From NCBI GenBank assembly GCA_945971355.1, contig CAMFPD010000090.1, positions 1 through 8,079 on the forward strand: DNA of 8,079 bases, written 5' to 3'. The stretch's first letter is position 1, and every line of letters starts with the position of its first letter. Both the position numbers and the translations under genes were made by a program. The notes beneath the pieces were generated by a model. It had not been told where the DNA came from. It saw nothing but the letters and a program-made list of their open reading frames with translations, and did not search any database. This DNA comes from an uncultured Lachnobacterium sp. Its GTDB lineage: Bacteria > Bacillota > Clostridia > Lachnospirales > Lachnospiraceae. This document shows, piece by piece, positions 1-6,764 of this stretch.

Positions 1-1589
1 TCTTCGTCACCGGTGGTGTTGTATCCGGTCTTGGAAAAGGAATCACAGCTGCATCCCTTGGACGTCTCTTAAAGGCACGTGGATACAAGGTGACAATGCA
101 GAAATTTGATCCATACATCAACATCGATCCAGGTACTATGAACCCAATCCAACATGGAGAGGTATTCGTAACTGATGACGGCGCAGAGACAGATCTTGAC
201 CTTGGTCACTATGAGCGTTTCATCGACGAGAGTCTTACAAAGAATTCCAATGTAACAACTGGAAAGGTATATTGGTCAGTACTTCAGAAGGAACGTCGCG
301 GTGATTACGGCGGAGGAACAGTTCAGGTTATTCCTCATATTACAAATGAGATTAAGAGCAGATTCTATAGAGATTTTACTTCTGATGAAACTACAATCGC
401 TATTATTGAGGTTGGTGGAACAGTTGGTGATATTGAGTCACAGCCTTTCCTTGAGGCAATCAGACAGTTCCAACATGAGGTGGGACATGAGAATGCAATT
501 CTTTGTCATGTAACACTTATTCCTTACATCAAGGCATCAGGGGAACTTAAGACAAAGCCAACACAGGCAAGTGTTAAGGAACTTCAGGGAATGGGAATCC
601 AGCCGGATATTATTGTGTGTCGTTCAGAGGAGCCTCTTGATCAGGGTATTAAGGATAAAATTGCTTTATTCTGTAATGTGCCAAATTCACATGTGCTTCA
701 GAATCTTGATGTTGAATATTTGTATGAAGCACCACTTGCAATGGAGAAGGAAAACCTTGCCAAGGTTGCTTGTGAATGTTTGAATCTTGAGTGCCCAGAG
801 CCTGATCTTGCAGATTGGACACAGATGGTTGAGGACCTTCGTCATCCAGATAAAGAAGTAAAGATTGCTTTGGTTGGAAAATATACAGCACTTCATGATG
901 CTTATATTTCTGTAGTAGAAGCATTAAAGCATGGTGGAATTCCAGCTCACGCAACAGTTGATATTAAATGGGTTGATTCCGAGCTTTTGAATGATGATAA
1001 TGCAGAGGAAATTCTTGGAGAACAGCAGGGAATTATTGTTCCTGGTGGATTTGGTGACAGAGGAGTCGAGGGTATGATTTCTGCTGCAAAATATGCAAGA
1101 GAGAATAATATCCCATATCTTGGACTTTGTCTTGGAATGCAGGTTTCGATTATTGAGTATGCGCGTCATGTGTGCGGATATCATGATGCTCATTCAATTG
1201 AGCTTGATCCAAATACAAATCATCCAGTAATTGCTCTTATGCCGGATCAGAATGGAGTAGAGGATATCGGTGGAACATTAAGACTTGGTTCTTATCCATG
1301 TGTTCTTGATAAATCTTCAAGGGCATTCCAGGTATATGGAAATGAAAATATAAATGAGCGTCATCGTCATAGATATGAGGTAAACAATGATTTCAGAGCC
1401 GTTCTTACTGAGAAGGGCATGAAGCTTTGTGGAACATCACCAGATGGAAGAATTGTCGAGATGGTAGAAATTCCAGAGCATCCATGGTTCATTGCAACAC
1501 AGGCGCATCCAGAACTTAAATCTCGTCCAAATCGTCCACATCCACTTTTCAAGGGATTCATTGAGGCGGCTACAAAGGTTAATAAATAA
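1..1589 (+). CDS. pyrG: CTP synthase (glutamine-hydrolysing), 5'-partial
   Basis: This enzyme makes CTP from UTP, ATP and glutamine-derived ammonia, the last step of de novo pyrimidine nucleotide synthesis in the cytoplasm. The frame is open from base 3 and gives 528 visible residues. The family is about 535 residues long, so roughly six N-terminal residues lie outside the window. The GTG at 90 is an internal valine, not the start, because the conserved FVTGGVVSGLGKG ATP-binding loop is encoded upstream of it (visible residues 1-13). The synthetase half runs to about residue 270 and includes EVGGTVGDIES near residue 136. The C-terminal class I glutamine amidotransferase half has the nucleophile Cys376 in LGLCLGMQ and the His502/Glu504 pair in QAHPE. 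All key residues are present, so the enzyme should be active. An intrinsic terminator follows the gene. The first ~100 codons differ in codon choice from the rest (see findings). Identification is essentially certain. Confidence 0.98.
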   Translation, partial: FVTGGVVSGLGKGITAASLGRLLKARGYKVTMQKFDPYINIDPGTMNPIQHGEVFVTDDGAETDLDLGHYERFIDESLTKNSNVTTGKVYWSVLQKERRGDYGGGTVQVIPHITNEIKSRFYRDFTSDETTIAIIEVGGTVGDIESQPFLEAIRQFQHEVGHENAILCHVTLIPYIKASGELKTKPTQASVKELQGMGIQPDIIVCRSEEPLDQGIKDKIALFCNVPNSHVLQNLDVEYLYEAPLAMEKENLAKVACECLNLECPEPDLADWTQMVEDLRHPDKEVKIALVGKYTALHDAYISVVEALKHGGIPAHATVDIKWVDSELLNDDNAEEILGEQQGIIVPGGFGDRGVEGMISAAKYARENNIPYLGLCLGMQVSIIEYARHVCGYHDAHSIELDPNTNHPVIALMPDQNGVEDIGGTLRLGSYPCVLDKSSRAFQVYGNENINERHRHRYEVNNDFRAVLTEKGMKLCGTSPDGRIVEMVEIPEHPWFIATQAHPELKSRPNRPHPLFKGFIEAATKVNK

Positions 1590-1621
1590 TATATTTTAGT
1601 GAGTTTTTATAGTTTGTTTAT

Positions 1622-1655
1622 AAAGGAGCGGTTGATTTTACCGTTCCTTTTTCTT
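1622..1655 (+). terminator. Intrinsic terminator after pyrG
   Basis: An 11-bp stem pairs 1622-1632 with 1640-1650, with one G-U wobble and a 7-base loop. It is followed by a T-rich stretch (TTTTTCTT including the stem end). It lies 33 bases past the pyrG stop codon. The shape fits a Rho-independent terminator, with a T-tract interrupted by one C. The hairpin also contains the -35 element of the ftsH promoter. Confidence 0.85.
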
Positions 1656-1660
1656 ATAAT
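1632..1660 (+). promoter_or_regulatory. Predicted sigma-A promoter for ftsH
   Basis: TTGATT at 1632-1637 (4 of 6 matches to the -35 consensus) lies exactly 17 bases before a perfect TATAAT at 1655-1660. Transcription would begin near 1667 and leave a leader of about 34 bases before ftsH. The promoter is embedded in the pyrG terminator. It is a sequence match only, but consensus -10, spacing and position all agree. Confidence 0.75.
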
Positions 1661-1690
1661 AAAAAGGATTTTATAGAACTATAGAAGACT

Positions 1691-1697
1691 TGGAGGA
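1691..1697 (+). promoter_or_regulatory. Ribosome binding site of ftsH
   Basis: TGGAGGA lies three bases before the ATG at 1701. It is a strong Shine-Dalgarno match with slightly tight spacing, and it supports this ATG as the start. Confidence 0.8.
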
Positions 1698-1700
1698 ACT

Positions 1701-3770
1701 ATGGATAACAACCAGGGGTCAAATAATAACAATAATAATGGAAAAAAGAATAATCACAACGGGCAGATGATAATGAGCTTTATTCTTGTATCGCTCATGG
1801 CATTGTTCATTGTGTCACTTGTCACAAACAAATTTTCAGATTTGAGCACACAGGAGGTTACATACACTGAGTTTATTCATCAATTGGATAAGGGCAATGT
1901 AGCAACTGTAGAGTTTGAATCATCACAGATTAATTATACACTGGTAGATGAGAAGGCAGCTTATGATGTGACATATTTTACAGGATATATACCAGATTCA
2001 GAACTGATTCAGGAGCTTAAGACAGCTAAGACATCTGAAGGTGATGACGTTGAAGTGAGGGCGGCAGTACCTGATAATACATCAGCATGGGTTCTCAATA
2101 TATTAAGCTTTGTGATACCGCTTGTATTGCTTTGGATTCTTTTTGGATTCTTTGCAAAGAAAATGGGTGGCGGCATGGGAATGGGAGTTGGAAAAACAAC
2201 TGCTAAGGTCTATGTTGAAAAATCTACAGGTGTGACATTTAAGGATGTTGCAGGACAGGATGAGGCCAAGGAATCTCTTCAGGAGGTGGTAGATTTCCTT
2301 CACAATCCTAAGAGATATAGAGATATTGGAGCAAAGCTTCCTAAGGGAGCACTTCTTGTGGGACCTCCGGGAACAGGAAAAACTCTTCTTGCGAAAGCAG
2401 TAGCAGGAGAGGCAGGAGTGCCTTTCTTCTCCCTCGCAGGTTCAGACTTTGTAGAGATGTTCGTAGGTGTGGGTGCATCCCGAGTTAGAGATTTGTTCAA
2501 GGAAGCACAGAAAATGGCTCCTTGTATTATATTTATTGATGAGATTGATGCTATTGGAAAGAGCCGTGATAGCAGATATGGCGGTGGAAACGATGAGCGT
2601 GAGCAGACTCTCAACCAGCTTCTTGCAGAGATGGATGGCTTCGATACATCAAAGGGACTTTTGATATTAGCTGCAACAAACAGACCTGAGGTTCTTGATA
2701 AGGCGCTTCTCAGACCAGGTCGTTTTGACAGAAGAATTATAGTAGATAAGCCAGATTTGAAGGGACGTCTTGAGACTTTGAAGGTTCATTCAAAGGATGT
2801 AAAGATGGATGAGACAGTTGATCTCGATGCCCTTGCCCTTGCAACAGCTGGTCTTGTGGGTTCTGACTTGGCTAATATGATAAATGAGGCTGCAATTATC
2901 GCAGTAAAGAACAATAGACAGTTTGTTAACCAGACAGATTTGTTCGAGGCCTTTGAGCTTGTGGCTGTTGGAGGAAAAGAGAAGAAGGACCGTGTTATGA
3001 GTGATAAGGAGAGAAAGATTGTTTCTTATCATGAGGTTGGTCATGCTCTTGTATCGGCACTTCAGAAAAATACAGAGCCAGTGCAGAAGATTACAATTGT
3101 TCCTAGAACAATGGGAGCTCTCGGATATACACTTCAGACACCAGAGGAAGAGAAATATCTGGAGACAAAGGAAGAACTTCTGGCAAAGATTACAACCTAT
3201 ATGGCTGGTCGTGCAGCGGAGGTTGTAACATTTAAATCTGCCACAAGCGGTGCTGCAAATGATATTGAGAATGCTACAAAGATTGCCAGAGCAATGGTAA
3301 CTATGTATGGTATGTCAGACCGATTCGGAATGATGTGTCTTGCAACAGTTGAAAATCAGTATCTGGAAGGTCGCGCTGGCCTTATTTGTGGAGAGGATAC
3401 ATCTGCAGAGATAGATAAGGAAGTTCTAAGCATTATTAATGCTGCGTATGATGAGGCAACAAGACTTCTTGAGGAAAACAAAGAGATTTTGGATAAGATT
3501 TCTGAGTATCTGTATGAGAAGGAAACTATTACAGGCAAGGAATTTATGAAGATGTTCCGTGAGATGAAGGGGCTTCCTGACCCTGATGAGGAGAAATCTA
3601 AGGATGAAACTCCTGCTACTGATGAGAATGATCCATCTGAGATTTCTGATGGTCAGGTTATGGTATCAGATAGTGCTGAGGTAGTTAGCGAGGAAGCATT
3701 TGCTGAGTCATCTGAGGATATTAGTATTGACGAAGTGAAAAACAACAATACAGATATATTTGCAGAGTAA
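1701..3770 (+). CDS. ftsH: ATP-dependent zinc metalloprotease FtsH
   Basis: This is a membrane-anchored AAA+ protease that unfolds and degrades damaged or short-lived membrane and cytosolic proteins. The 689-residue product begins with an Asn-rich cytosolic tail (residues 3-20). Next come a membrane segment (about 23-42), an extracytoplasmic domain (about 45-125) and a second membrane segment (about 129-152). The AAA+ module has Walker A GPPGTGKT (221-228), the pore loop FVG (254-256), Walker B IIFIDE (276-281) and the second region of homology with arginine fingers Arg341 and Arg344. The peptidase domain has HEVGH (444-448), with zinc ligands His444 and His448 and catalytic Glu445; Asp521 in GAAND is the probable third ligand. 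All catalytic residues are intact. The tail from about 625 is long, acidic and low in complexity, which is the variable part of the family. The gene has its own promoter and ends with tandem in-frame TAA TAG stops. Identification is certain; substrates cannot be read from sequence. Confidence 0.98.
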   Translation: MDNNQGSNNNNNNGKKNNHNGQMIMSFILVSLMALFIVSLVTNKFSDLSTQEVTYTEFIHQLDKGNVATVEFESSQINYTLVDEKAAYDVTYFTGYIPDSELIQELKTAKTSEGDDVEVRAAVPDNTSAWVLNILSFVIPLVLLWILFGFFAKKMGGGMGMGVGKTTAKVYVEKSTGVTFKDVAGQDEAKESLQEVVDFLHNPKRYRDIGAKLPKGALLVGPPGTGKTLLAKAVAGEAGVPFFSLAGSDFVEMFVGVGASRVRDLFKEAQKMAPCIIFIDEIDAIGKSRDSRYGGGNDEREQTLNQLLAEMDGFDTSKGLLILAATNRPEVLDKALLRPGRFDRRIIVDKPDLKGRLETLKVHSKDVKMDETVDLDALALATAGLVGSDLANMINEAAIIAVKNNRQFVNQTDLFEAFELVAVGGKEKKDRVMSDKERKIVSYHEVGHALVSALQKNTEPVQKITIVPRTMGALGYTLQTPEEEKYLETKEELLAKITTYMAGRAAEVVTFKSATSGAANDIENATKIARAMVTMYGMSDRFGMMCLATVENQYLEGRAGLICGEDTSAEIDKEVLSIINAAYDEATRLLEENKEILDKISEYLYEKETITGKEFMKMFREMKGLPDPDEEKSKDETPATDENDPSEISDGQVMVSDSAEVVSEEAFAESSEDISIDEVKNNNTDIFAE

Positions 3771-3812
3771 TAGAATTAGAAATAAAAACATAACATATTT
3801 ACAGAGTGGAAT

Positions 3813-5702
3813 ATGGAAAAAACATTTAATATACAAGAAGAATTAAAAAAACTCCCGGATCAACCGGGAGTTTATATTATGCATGACGAAACAGATACGA
3901 TTATTTATGTTGGAAAGGCCAAGAGCCTTACAAAGAGAGTACATCAGTATTTTCAGAAAAGTCATGATGAGGGTGTCAAAAAGCGTCAGATGGTGGAGAA
4001 TATTGACCATTTTGAGTATATTGTGACGGATTCAGAGCTTGAGGCTTTGGTGTTAGAATGCAACCTGATAAAGGAACATACTCCGAAATACAATACTATG
4101 CTCCGTGACGACAAGACATATCCGTATATTAAGGTCACCGTTGGAGAGGATTATCCGAGGGTGCTTTTTTCGCGTGACATGAAAAAGGATAAGTGCAGAT
4201 ATTTCGGACCCTATACCAGTGTGAGTGCAGTTAAGGATACTATTGACCTGATAAATAAGATATATAAGCTCAGAACCTGCAATCTCAAACTGCCAAGGGA
4301 CATTGGAACGGACAGGCCTTGTCTTAATTATCACATTCATCAATGCGCAGGGCCGTGTCAGGGTTATATAAGTAAGGAAGAATACAGAGAGAGAATAAAT
4401 TCTGCTCTAGATTTTCTGGGTGGAAATCTGGGGTTGGTTTTAAAGGATTTGGAAGGCAGGATGCAGCAGGCCTCAGATAATCTGGAGTTTGAGAAAGCTA
4501 TGGAGTACAGAGACCTGATAAACAGCGTGAAGCAGATAGCCCAGAAACAGAAAATTACCAATACAGACGGTGAGGATAAGGATATTATTGCCATTGCAAA
4601 TGATGATACAGATGCTGTTGTACAGGTATTCTTTGTGAGAGGCGGAAAGCTTATAGGGAGAGATCATTTTCATGTGAGAGTTGGAACTGAGGATGATGTC
4701 AACAGTATACTCACTAATTTTGTAAAGCAGTTCTATTCGGGAACTCCATTTATTCCAAGGGAGATTATGCTGCAGGATACAATAGATGATGTTGAGGTTC
4801 TAGAGGAGTGGCTTGCTGGTAAGCGAGGCACGAAGGTGTCTATAAAGGTTCCCCAAAAGGGCATGAAGGAAAAGCTTGTTGAACTGGCAAAGAAAAATGC
4901 ACAGCTTGTATTAAGTCAGGACAAGGAGAGGATAAAGCGTGAAGAAGGAAGAACTATAGGTGCAGTGAAGGAGATAGAAAGACTTCTTGGCATGAGCGGA
5001 CTAAGCAGAATGGAAGCCTATGATATTTCCAATTTCAATGGTTTTGAAACTGTTGGTTCCATGATTGTCTACGAAAAGGGAAAGCCTAAGAGAAGTGACT
5101 ACCGCAAATTTAAGCTTAGAACAGTGACCGGGCCAGACGATTATGGTTCAATGTATGAGGTGCTGACCAGACGATTTACTCACGGAATGCAGGAGCGTGA
5201 TGAGATAAGGGACAGTAATCTCCCTGAGGAAGTGGGAAGTTTTAACAGGTTTCCGGATATAATACTTATGGATGGTGGGAAAGGCCAGGTAAATATATGC
5301 CTTCAGGTATTGGAGGAGCTTGGACTTAGAATTCCGGTGTGTGGAATGGTGAAGGATGATAATCATAGAACCAGGGGCCTTTACTACAACAATGAGGAAA
5401 TTCCAATCGACAGGCACAGTGAGGGCTTTAAGCTTATCACTAGAATACAGGACGAGGCTCATAGATTTGCAATTGAATACCACAGATCCCTCAGAGCGAA
5501 AACGCAGGTTCGCTCAGTATTAGATGATATAGAAGGAATCGGACCTGCCAGAAGGAAGGCGTTGATGCGTAGGTACCAGTCCTTGGATAAAATAAGAGAG
5601 GCTTCAGTAGAGGATTTGGCACAGACTGAATCCATGAACGAAAAAGCGGCAAGGCAGGTCTATGAATTTTTCCACAACAATGGAGATATACCAAAGTTAT
5701 AG
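3813..5702 (+). CDS. uvrC: UvrABC excinuclease subunit C
   Basis: UvrC makes both incisions around a DNA lesion after UvrA/UvrB recognition in nucleotide excision repair. The 629-residue length is normal. The N-terminal GIY-YIG nuclease (about 15-95) cuts on the 3' side; GVY (19-21), YVG (32-34), Arg42 and Glu82 are visible. Cys156, Cys170, Cys178 and Cys182 match the spacing of the [4Fe-4S] cysteines known in UvrC. A UVR motif that contacts UvrB lies at about 208-243. The RNase H-like 5' nuclease has Asp404 (YDISNFNG), Asp442/443, Asp487 (LMDGGKGQ) and His550 (DEAH). Tandem helix-hairpin-helix DNA-binding motifs end the protein (about 568-629). The gene lies 42 bases after ftsH with no convincing promoter and only a weak GTGGA ribosome site very close to the ATG. 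It also uses more ATA, AGG and GGG codons than its neighbours, so low expression is likely. The start fits the family N-terminus. Confidence 0.97.
   Translation: MEKTFNIQEELKKLPDQPGVYIMHDETDTIIYVGKAKSLTKRVHQYFQKSHDEGVKKRQMVENIDHFEYIVTDSELEALVLECNLIKEHTPKYNTMLRDDKTYPYIKVTVGEDYPRVLFSRDMKKDKCRYFGPYTSVSAVKDTIDLINKIYKLRTCNLKLPRDIGTDRPCLNYHIHQCAGPCQGYISKEEYRERINSALDFLGGNLGLVLKDLEGRMQQASDNLEFEKAMEYRDLINSVKQIAQKQKITNTDGEDKDIIAIANDDTDAVVQVFFVRGGKLIGRDHFHVRVGTEDDVNSILTNFVKQFYSGTPFIPREIMLQDTIDDVEVLEEWLAGKRGTKVSIKVPQKGMKEKLVELAKKNAQLVLSQDKERIKREEGRTIGAVKEIERLLGMSGLSRMEAYDISNFNGFETVGSMIVYEKGKPKRSDYRKFKLRTVTGPDDYGSMYEVLTRRFTHGMQERDEIRDSNLPEEVGSFNRFPDIILMDGGKGQVNICLQVLEELGLRIPVCGMVKDDNHRTRGLYYNNEEIPIDRHSEGFKLITRIQDEAHRFAIEYHRSLRAKTQVRSVLDDIEGIGPARRKALMRRYQSLDKIREASVEDLAQTESMNEKAARQVYEFFHNNGDIPKL
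3849..3873. repeat. Perfect inverted repeat within uvrC codons 13-21
   Basis: AAACTCCCGG (3849-3858) and CCGGGAGTTT (3864-3873) are exact reverse complements separated by five bases, giving a GC-rich 10-bp hairpin. On the + strand only three T residues follow. On the minus strand the stem runs into six T residues (complement of 3845-3850), which is the form of an intrinsic terminator. The repeat encodes the conserved LPDQPGV motif of UvrC, so protein constraint explains part of it. A regulatory role is inference. Confidence 0.6.
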
Positions 5703-5708
5703 TTTTTA

Positions 5709-5717
5709 TGATATAAT
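5709..5717 (+). promoter_or_regulatory. Predicted extended -10 promoter for hprK
   Basis: TGATATAAT combines a TGn extension with a perfect TATAAT at 5712-5717, just after the uvrC stop. No good -35 is found 16-18 bases upstream; extended -10 promoters can work without one. Transcription would start near 5724 and leave a leader of roughly 93 bases before hprK. I see no strong hairpin or riboswitch-like fold in that leader, only weak AT-rich pairing and the short palindrome GCATGC at 5786. Confidence 0.5.
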
Positions 5718-5802
5718 GAATAGCAACGAAAATATACCAGATGCGTGGTCAAATATTTAGCTTTTGTTTCATTAGTTTGAAGCAGGCATGCAAGACATTA
5801 CA

Positions 5803-5810
5803 AAGGGGGA
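5803..5810 (+). promoter_or_regulatory. Ribosome binding site that selects the hprK start
   Basis: AAGGGGGA ends six bases before the ATG at 5817. Another ATG at 5812 is only one base away from this site and opens a frame that stops after two codons (ATG GCA TGA). Spacing and reading frame both favour 5817. Confidence 0.75.
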
Positions 5811-5816
5811 CATGGC

Positions 5817-6758
5817 ATGAACAGTAGACATGAAGTATCCGTAGCAAAAATTGCAGAATTATTAGATTTAAAAAATTACACAACTGACATTGATTTAAAG
5901 GCAAGAAAAATTGAGTGCAGTGACATTAACAGACCTGCCCTTCAGTTGACAGGATATTTTGAGCATTTTGAACAGTCCAGAGTGCAGGTTATCGGAAACG
6001 TAGAGTACACATATATTCAGCAGCTATCTGATGAGGAAAAACATCATAGATATAGTGAATTGATGAAATTTGATATTCCATGTGTGATATTCTGTCGTGA
6101 TTTAAAACCGGGAGATATCCTTATGGAGGAGGCTATGAAACAGAATGTTCCTGTACTTGGAACAGACAGGCCAACTTCGGAGTTCGTGGCAGAACTTATA
6201 TATTGTCTTGGTGAACAGCTTGCTCCTTGCATTTCTGTTCACGGAGTTTTGGTTGATGTATATGGTGAGGGAGTAATGATTACCGGCGAAAGTGGAATCG
6301 GTAAGAGTGAAGCCGCCCTTGAGCTTATAAGAAGAGGTCACCGCCTTGTTACAGATGATGTGGTGGAAATCAGAAAAATAAATGATCATACACTTATTGG
6401 TACTTCACCTGATATTACACGTCACTTTATTGAGCTAAGAGGAATAGGAATTATAGATGTAAAGACACTTTATGGTGTTGAGTGTGTTAAGGAAAAGCAG
6501 CAGATTGATTTGGTAATCAAGCTTGAGGACTGGAAAAAAGAAGCTGAGTATGACCGACTTGGACTGGAGGAAGAATATACAGAGTATCTTGGAAATAAGG
6601 TGGTTTGTCATTCACTTCCAATCAGACCGGGACGTAACCTTGCCGTTATCTGCGAAACAGCCGCAGTTAACCATAGACAAAAGAAGATGGGATACAATGC
6701 TGCACAGGAATTGTATCGCCGCGTTCAGGCAAATCTTACAAAGAATTCGGAGGAATAA
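5817..6758 (+). CDS. hprK: HPr kinase/phosphorylase
   Basis: This bifunctional enzyme phosphorylates Ser46 of the phosphotransferase protein HPr when glycolytic intermediates are plentiful and removes the phosphate when phosphate is high. In Firmicutes, P-Ser-HPr with CcpA drives carbon catabolite repression. The 313 residues match the usual length. The N-terminal domain (about 1-130) is followed by the catalytic domain with His142 (SVHG), the P-loop GESGIGKS (157-164) and the Asp180/Asp181 pair. The HPrK signature RGIGIIDVKTLYG follows at 208-220, then RPGRNLAVICE (270-280) and the C-terminal MGYNAA helix. The signature has Asp214 where I recall Asn in the Bacillus and Lactobacillus enzymes. 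The gene follows uvrC after 114 bases and is followed after 6 bases by the M18 aminopeptidase gene, so the pair is probably one transcript. HPr itself is not encoded in this window. Confidence 0.96.
   Translation: MNSRHEVSVAKIAELLDLKNYTTDIDLKARKIECSDINRPALQLTGYFEHFEQSRVQVIGNVEYTYIQQLSDEEKHHRYSELMKFDIPCVIFCRDLKPGDILMEEAMKQNVPVLGTDRPTSEFVAELIYCLGEQLAPCISVHGVLVDVYGEGVMITGESGIGKSEAALELIRRGHRLVTDDVVEIRKINDHTLIGTSPDITRHFIELRGIGIIDVKTLYGVECVKEKQQIDLVIKLEDWKKEAEYDRLGLEEEYTEYLGNKVVCHSLPIRPGRNLAVICETAAVNHRQKKMGYNAAQELYRRVQANLTKNSEE
6749..6754 (+). promoter_or_regulatory. Ribosome binding site of the M18 aminopeptidase gene
   Basis: GGAGGA lies inside the last codons of hprK, ten bases before the ATG at 6765. 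It is a near-consensus site and suggests efficient translation of the downstream gene from the hprK transcript. Confidence 0.8.
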
Positions 6759-6764
6759 ATTAAA

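Larger units (their letters stand above)
5703..5816 (+). other. uvrC-hprK intergenic region
   Basis: These 114 bases form the longest gap between coding regions after the pyrG-ftsH gap. They hold the extended -10 element and the hprK ribosome site. No convincing terminator for uvrC is present: the uvrC stop is followed by five T residues, but no stable stem precedes them. Read-through from uvrC into hprK is therefore possible. No cre-like operator was recognised. Confidence 0.6.

Noticed and set aside
90..92. GTG at 90 as the start of pyrG
   Set aside because: The conserved N-terminal ATP-binding loop is encoded in the same frame from base 3, so the true start is upstream of the window.
649..954. 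101-residue minus-strand frame inside pyrG
   Set aside because: It is antisense to conserved CTP synthase sequence and its product resembles no known protein.
3727..3760. TTGACG and TATATT as a possible uvrC promoter inside the end of ftsH
   Set aside because: The spacing is 22 bases, too long for a sigma-A promoter, and no better -10 lies at 16-18 bases.
5731..5757. AAATAT/ATATTT pairing in the uvrC-hprK gap as a terminator or leader structure
   Set aside because: The stem is short, AT-only at its base, has a bulge and no following T-tract.
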